64,000 nucleotides of DNA from Oleiagrimonas sp963747595 (GTDB lineage: Bacteria > Pseudomonadota > Gammaproteobacteria > Xanthomonadales > Rhodanobacteraceae), in NCBI GenBank assembly GCA_963747595.1, contig CAVVFO010000001.1, positions 744,001-808,000 of the forward strand, written 5' to 3'. The position numbers and the translations under genes were made by a program. Below the pieces are notes generated by a model. The model saw only the letters and a list, made by a program, of their open reading frames with translations. It was not told where the DNA came from and did no database searches. Below are positions 60,249 through 64,000 of the stretch, piece by piece (the first letter of the stretch is position 1; each line of letters starts with the position of its first letter).

Positions 60249-60329
60249 GGCAGGCATCATCAGCGTCGGGGCATCGCTGCCTCGGTGCGGTTCGTCGATG
60301 AAGCGGACGGGAGGTATGCCATCTCCTTT
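60249..60329 (-). ncRNA. Fluoride (crcB-motif) riboswitch
   Basis: The minus strand contains GGAGATGGCATACCTCC, matching the conserved 5' part GGnGATGGnnTnCnCC, then AACCGC, and at the 3' end GCTGATGATGCCTGCC, matching the conserved GCTGATGnnnCCTnC block. The order and spacing fit the fluoride riboswitch with an enlarged middle loop. It begins about 98 bases before the crcB start codon, the expected target gene. Confidence 0.82.
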
Positions 60330-60508
60330 GGCCCGATGGTATCGAGTTCCGCGGGCAGCGTCACCTCTGTCGGCCAGATGTGCCTCCCGGCCATCATGGC
60401 GCGATGAACTGTGGATGTGCCGCGGCGCCGCAGGCGGCTCGAGGTGCTGACGCGGTTACACTGGGCGATTGCCACGGCATCTTCGTCTGTTGATCTGGAA
60501 CGTCCTTC

Positions 60509-61735
60509 ATGAGTCTTCGCATCGACAAGCACGCGCATGGCCTGCTGGCAGGGGTGCTGGCGGCGCTGGCGATGATCGCGCCATTCTCCATCGATGCGGT
60601 GTTCCCGGGCTTTCCCGGCATCGGGCACGCATTCCATGTCGACCCCGCTGCATTGCAGCAGGTCATCAGCCTGTATCTGCTGGCGTATGCGGGTGCCAGC
60701 CTGTTTCACGGCGCGCTGTCGGACACGTTCGGCCGCAAGCCGATAATGGTGACGGGCATGTGTCTGTACGCGCTGGCCTCTGCCGGCGCGGCGCTGGCAG
60801 ACTCGTTCACCGTGTTGTTGATCTTCCGGCTGCTGCAGGGGGCATGCGCGGGTGCGGGCATGGTGGTGGGGCGCGCGATGATCCGCGACCGGTTGCAGGG
60901 GGCGGCGGCGCAGCGGCTGATGTCGCACATCATGATGATTTTCGCGGTGGCACCGGCGGTCGCGCCCGTGGTCGGTGCATGGCTGCTGGGGCTGGACGGC
61001 TGGCGCGGAATCTTCTGGGTACTGACCGGGTTCGCGCTGCTGATGGCGGTGAGCGTGGCGGCGCTGTTGCCGGAATCGCATCCGCCGGGGCAGCGCACGC
61101 GTTTCGTGCCGCGGGCCCTGCTAGCGGGATACGCGGAGATTCTGCGCGACCGCATGTTCTGGCCGCTGGTGATTGCCAGCACGGTGAATTTCGGGGCGTT
61201 GTTCCTGTATATCGCCTCGGCGCCGGCGATCGTGTTGCGGTTGCTGGGGCGCGGCCCCGACGGATTTCCGTGGCTGTTCGTGCCGGTGGTGGCGGGCCTG
61301 ATGACCGGAAGTGCGCTGTCCGGACGCATGGCCGGGCGCATCAGCGCCCTGCGCACGGTGGGGCTGGGGTACGCGGTGATGACCAGCGCATGCCTGTTGC
61401 ACGTGATACTGGGCGCGAGTCTGGCCACGCCGGCATTGCCCTGGTCGATGCTGCCGCTGACGTTGCAGGCGATCGGGGTGCAGATGGCGTTTCCCACCCT
61501 GACCCTGCTCCTTCTGGACCGCTATCCGCTGCGCCGTGGCGCGGTGTCTGCGCTGCAGGCGTTTTTCAGCCTGCTGTTCAATGCGCTGGTGGCCGGGATG
61601 CTGTCGCCGCTGCTGGCCGGCGGCATGCTGGCGCTGGGGCTGGGCGCCAGCGCGATGACTGTTCTGGGCCTGGTGCCCTGGGCGTTCTATGCGCGCAAGG
61701 CGCGACTGGAACCGGTGGTGGTGGCCGTGAGTTGA
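60509..61735 (+). CDS. MFS multidrug transporter, Bcr/CflA type
   Basis: A 408-residue transporter with 12 TM helices. Seen: LAALAMIAPFSIDAVFPGFP, the motif A version GALSDTFGRKPIMVTGMCLY, RLLQGACAGAGMVVGRAMIR (motif C-like), and AVAPAVAPVVGAWLLGLDGW. These match drug:proton antiporters of the Bcr/CflA subfamily; the substrate is unknown. Its 3' end overlaps the next, opposing gene by 49 bases. Confidence 0.92.
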   Translation: MSLRIDKHAHGLLAGVLAALAMIAPFSIDAVFPGFPGIGHAFHVDPAALQQVISLYLLAYAGASLFHGALSDTFGRKPIMVTGMCLYALASAGAALADSFTVLLIFRLLQGACAGAGMVVGRAMIRDRLQGAAAQRLMSHIMMIFAVAPAVAPVVGAWLLGLDGWRGIFWVLTGFALLMAVSVAALLPESHPPGQRTRFVPRALLAGYAEILRDRMFWPLVIASTVNFGALFLYIASAPAIVLRLLGRGPDGFPWLFVPVVAGLMTGSALSGRMAGRISALRTVGLGYAVMTSACLLHVILGASLATPALPWSMLPLTLQAIGVQMAFPTLTLLLLDRYPLRRGAVSALQAFFSLLFNALVAGMLSPLLAGGMLALGLGASAMTVLGLVPWAFYARKARLEPVVVAVS

Positions 61736-62214
61736 TCCGGCAGGAGCCCGCGTTGCTGCAGCCAGGCGCGGGCGTTGTCGGCGTCATGAGTGAACCAGGC
61801 CTGGGTGGAACCGAGGCGGAAGCTGTACCCCCAGGTATCCATGTCGGCCATCAGGCGTGCGCTGCCGACCCCGGGCAGGCGGTCGGCCAGCAGGATCTGC
61901 AGGTAGCAGGCGGCATCTTCCTCGTCGACCGAATCGGTGGCATCGGTATGCACGCCGGCGCGGCGCCCGGGCGGCAGCACGATCAGATGACACGCTTCGT
62001 GCAGCAATGAATGCACGGGGGTGTCGTCGCGGGCATACACGGTGCAGCCGATGATGCCGGCCTCGGGCTCGCCCCAGTAGCTGCCGGGGATCGGCCGGGC
62101 AGCAGCGACGTGCACGAAGTCGAGGCCGTGTTCGGCCAGCAGCGCCTCGATCGCCGCCTTGGGAGCAGTACCGAGGCGCTGCACGTCGTCGTGGGCAGGC
62201 GAGCGATCGGGCAT
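61687..62214 (-). CDS. Putative metal-dependent (HExxH) protein of unknown function
   Basis: A 175-residue soluble protein with HEACH at residues 72-76 inside VHSLLHEACHLIVLPPGR, the zincin signature in a helix, followed by TDSVDEEDAACYLQILLADR, whose Glu pair could give a third metal ligand. This resembles small gluzincin-like proteins. It overlaps the 3' end of the convergent MFS gene and stands before minE on the same strand, separated by 20 bases, so it may be the last gene of the min operon. Confidence 0.75.
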   Translation of the reverse strand: MPDRSPAHDDVQRLGTAPKAAIEALLAEHGLDFVHVAAARPIPGSYWGEPEAGIIGCTVYARDDTPVHSLLHEACHLIVLPPGRRAGVHTDATDSVDEEDAACYLQILLADRLPGVGSARLMADMDTWGYSFRLGSTQAWFTHDADNARAWLQQRGLLPDQLTATTTGSSRALRA

Positions 62215-62234
62215 GGGCGTGAGGCCGCCGGGGT

Positions 62235-62501
62235 TTACTGGTGGGGGCTGCGGTTGTCCGGGAGCGACACGGACAGCTCCAGGACCTCATGGCCGCTGTC
62301 GCTTTCCAGGTTCACCTGCACGGCCTCGGGGTCGATGTTGACGTACTTGCGGATGACCTCGAGCAGCTCGCCACGCAGCAGCGGCAGATAGTCCGGCCCG
62401 CCACGTGTGCCGCGCTCCTGCGCCACGATGATGCGCAGGCGCTCGCGCGCGATGTTGGCGCTGTTCTGCGGTTTGCCCCGGAGGAAATCGAGAATACCCA
62501 T
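62235..62501 (-). CDS. minE: Cell division topological specificity factor MinE
   Basis: An 88-residue protein that releases MinD from the membrane and drives its pole-to-pole oscillation. Seen: MGILDFLRGKPQNSANIARE (membrane-targeting helix), RLRIIVAQERG (MinD-contact helix) and the dimerisation part LLEVIRKYVNIDPEAVQVNL. The ATG at 62501 has GGAGG upstream and lies 2 bases after minD. Confidence 0.97.
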   Translation of the reverse strand: MGILDFLRGKPQNSANIARERLRIIVAQERGTRGGPDYLPLLRGELLEVIRKYVNIDPEAVQVNLESDSGHEVLELSVSLPDNRSPHQ

Positions 62502-62503
62502 GG

Positions 62504-63316
62504 TCAACCTCCGAACATGCGTTTCAGCAGGCCCTTCTTCGGCGCCTCGGTGAAGCGCAGCGGCCTGTCTTCGCCCAGGATGCGCGCCACGGCGTCGTTG
62601 TAGGCCTGACCGGCCACGGACTCGTCATTGAGGATGACGGGCACGCCGGCATTGGAGGCCGCCAGCACGTTTTCCGATTCCGGAATCACGCCCACGACCT
62701 TGATGCCCAGGATGTCCTCGACGTCGGCCACGCTGAGCATTTCGCCGCTGCCCACCCGGCCGGCGTGATAGCGGGTCAGCAGCAGATGCTGCTTGACCAC
62801 GTTCTGGCCGCCCTCGGCGTGCCGCGTCTTGCTGGCCAGCAGGCCCAGGATGCGGTCCGAATCGCGCACCGAGGAGACTTCCGGGTTGACCACCACCACG
62901 GCGTGATCGGCGAAGTACATCGCCAGATGCGCGCCTTTCTCGATGCCGGCAGGCGAATCGCACACCACATAGTCGAAGCCGTCCTTGCCCAGCTCGTCCA
63001 GCACCTTTTCCACGCCTTCCTGGGTCAGTGCATCCTTGTCGCGGGTCTGCGAGGCGGCCAGCACGTAGAGGTTGTCCAGGCGCTTGTCCTTGATCAGCGC
63101 CTGCTTGAGCGTGGCTTCGCCGTGGATGACGTTGACGAAGTCGTAGACCACGCGGCGTTCGCAGCCCATGATGAGGTCGAGGTTGCGCAGACCGACGTCG
63201 AAGTCGATCACGGCCACTTTCTTGCCTTTCTGCGCCAGGCCGGTGGCCAGCGACGCGCTGCTGGTGGTCTTGCCCACCCCGCCCTTGCCGGACGTGACAA
63301 CGATGATCTCAGCCAA
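62504..63316 (-). CDS. minD: Septum site-determining ATPase MinD
   Basis: A 270-residue ParA-type ATPase. Seen: the deviant Walker A SGKGGVGKTTSSASLATGLA, VIDFDVGLRNLDLIMGCERR, CDSPAGIEKGAHLAMYFADH, and the C-terminal amphipathic membrane helix KGLLKRMFG. It recruits MinC to the membrane to block Z-ring formation at the poles. It lies between minC and minE. Confidence 0.98.
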   Translation of the reverse strand: MAEIIVVTSGKGGVGKTTSSASLATGLAQKGKKVAVIDFDVGLRNLDLIMGCERRVVYDFVNVIHGEATLKQALIKDKRLDNLYVLAASQTRDKDALTQEGVEKVLDELGKDGFDYVVCDSPAGIEKGAHLAMYFADHAVVVVNPEVSSVRDSDRILGLLASKTRHAEGGQNVVKQHLLLTRYHAGRVGSGEMLSVADVEDILGIKVVGVIPESENVLAASNAGVPVILNDESVAGQAYNDAVARILGEDRPLRFTEAPKKGLLKRMFGG

Positions 63317-63364
63317 GTGTATCTCTCCGAATTGAACGGTTGCCCTGTTGATGGATGATTGCTG

Positions 63365-64000
63365 TCACAAGCGTGCGATCAGCAGTTTGTCGTCTTCGAG
63401 CCAGCATTGCACGGACTGGCCCTCAATGTCCGCGGGGATCTGCTCGAACACGCGGTACTGGCCGGCAATGGAGACCAGTTCGGCGCGGAAGTCCGAGCAG
63501 TAGATGCGCGCGTCCTCGTCGCCCTGCGCACCGGCCAGGGCCCGGCCGCGCAATGCTCCGTAGATATGGATGCAGCCATCGGCAATGACTTCGGCGCCGT
63601 TGGCGATGGGTGCGCTGACGATGAGGTCGCGGTCGCGCGCGTAGATCTGCTGCCCGGAACGGACTGCGTTCTCGTGCCGCTGGGAACCGGCGTGGACGGG
63701 GGCCGCGCCTTCTTCGGCCGGCGCGTTGGATGCAGCCGGCGCCGCCGCAGCGGGCTGCGCGCCCGATGCAGGTTCGTAGGCGGCGCGGAACTTGGCGATC
63801 AGCGGCAGACCCATGCGTCCGGCCAGCGCCTCCATGTCGCTGCTGCCGTAGGCCAGCCCCACCGGCATCATGCCGGCGCTGCGTACGGCTTCCAGCAGGG
63901 CATCGACGATGCCGTCATCCGGCAACGTGGACAAGTGGCTCAGATCCAGCACCACGGAGGTGCGGCCGAACAGTTGTGGTGCAGCCCGCACGCGCCGTTC
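63365..64000 (-). CDS. minC: Septum site-determining protein MinC, 5' end cut by window edge
   Basis: The frame runs off the right edge; 211 residues are visible. The visible part includes the end of the N-terminal FtsZ-inhibiting domain (SVVLDLSHLSTLPDDGIVDA), an Ala/Pro-rich linker of about 30 residues, and the C-terminal beta-helix domain that binds MinD (GQQIYARDRDLIVSAPIANG, AEVIADGCIHIYGALRGRAL, DARIYCSDFRAELVSIAGQY). It is first of the minC-minD-minE operon. Confidence 0.96.
   Translation of the reverse strand, partial: ERRVRAAPQLFGRTSVVLDLSHLSTLPDDGIVDALLEAVRSAGMMPVGLAYGSSDMEALAGRMGLPLIAKFRAAYEPASGAQPAAAAPAASNAPAEEGAAPVHAGSQRHENAVRSGQQIYARDRDLIVSAPIANGAEVIADGCIHIYGALRGRALAGAQGDEDARIYCSDFRAELVSIAGQYRVFEQIPADIEGQSVQCWLEDDKLLIARL

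Noticed and set aside
1..64000. CRISPR arrays, rRNA genes and prophage modules
   Set aside because: No regularly spaced repeats, no rRNA sequence and no phage structural or integrase genes were seen; only one tRNA gene was found.

Overview
The window is about 65% GC. It carries a tightly packed set of gammaproteobacterial housekeeping genes whose combination (xanthomonalisin-type S53 protease, hopanoid-associated HpnN transporter, YfhL ferredoxin, TonB receptor remnant, minCDE, split-type pnt genes) fits the Xanthomonadales, most likely Rhodanobacteraceae. The assignment rests on recognised protein families only; no rRNA or other marker is present. Both ends cut genes: recQ lacks its 5' end at the left edge and minC lacks its 5' end at the right edge.

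Layout. 1-5.4 kb: recQ, a small hydrophilic protein, a decayed TonB receptor tail, and a beta-propeller/phosphoesterase lipoprotein. 5.8-9.4 kb: a membrane diguanylate cyclase, tRNA-Phe with promoter and terminator, and a BlaI repressor with an M56 protease/TonB fusion behind two operator dyads. 9.4-17.9 kb: hpnN, yggX, mutY, an AsmA-like gene, ftsY, rsmD, coaD, a lipoprotein and yfhL. 18.5-22.1 kb: a TMEM43-like protein, then nudix, exonuclease, nitroreductase and cdd on the minus strand. 22.3-28.3 kb: pntAA, then a minus-strand sigma/anti-sigma/DUF3106 operon, then pntAB-pntB, a 190-bp MITE, a small membrane protein and sufT. 28.8-31.2 kb: secreted S53 protease with a strong terminator. 31.4-40.6 kb: dps and hrpA diverging from an OxyR-like site, a periplasmic protein, relA and a TPR protein. 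40.7-48.2 kb: phosphodiester glycosidase lipoprotein, nudix, penicillin-acylase-like protein, parC and a TraB/GumN protein, with two families of dispersed palindromic repeats. 48.4-50.9 kb: LigD as three overlapping genes (PE, LIG, POL). 51-55.5 kb: an accessory segment with an intact IS110-family element, a lower-GC Cys-rich protein, a broken small gene and an OLD-family ATPase/TOPRIM nuclease. 56-64 kb: kup, cfa, a fluoride-riboswitch-controlled crcB-DUF190 operon, a Bcr/CflA-type MFS pump, a HExxH protein, and minE-minD-minC.

Functional themes: DNA repair and processing (recQ, mutY, LigD set, Xni-like exonuclease, parC), envelope functions (hpnN, AsmA, cfa, min system), stress responses (dps/OxyR-like site, relA, yggX, crcB) and regulated membrane signalling (BlaI/M56, sigma/anti-sigma, diguanylate cyclase). 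The points most worth following up are the MITE whose target duplication supplies the stop codons of two convergent genes, the three-piece LigD operon with no Ku in sight, the low-GC OLD-nuclease segment next to IS110, the BlaI/M56-TonB pair and the fluoride riboswitch.
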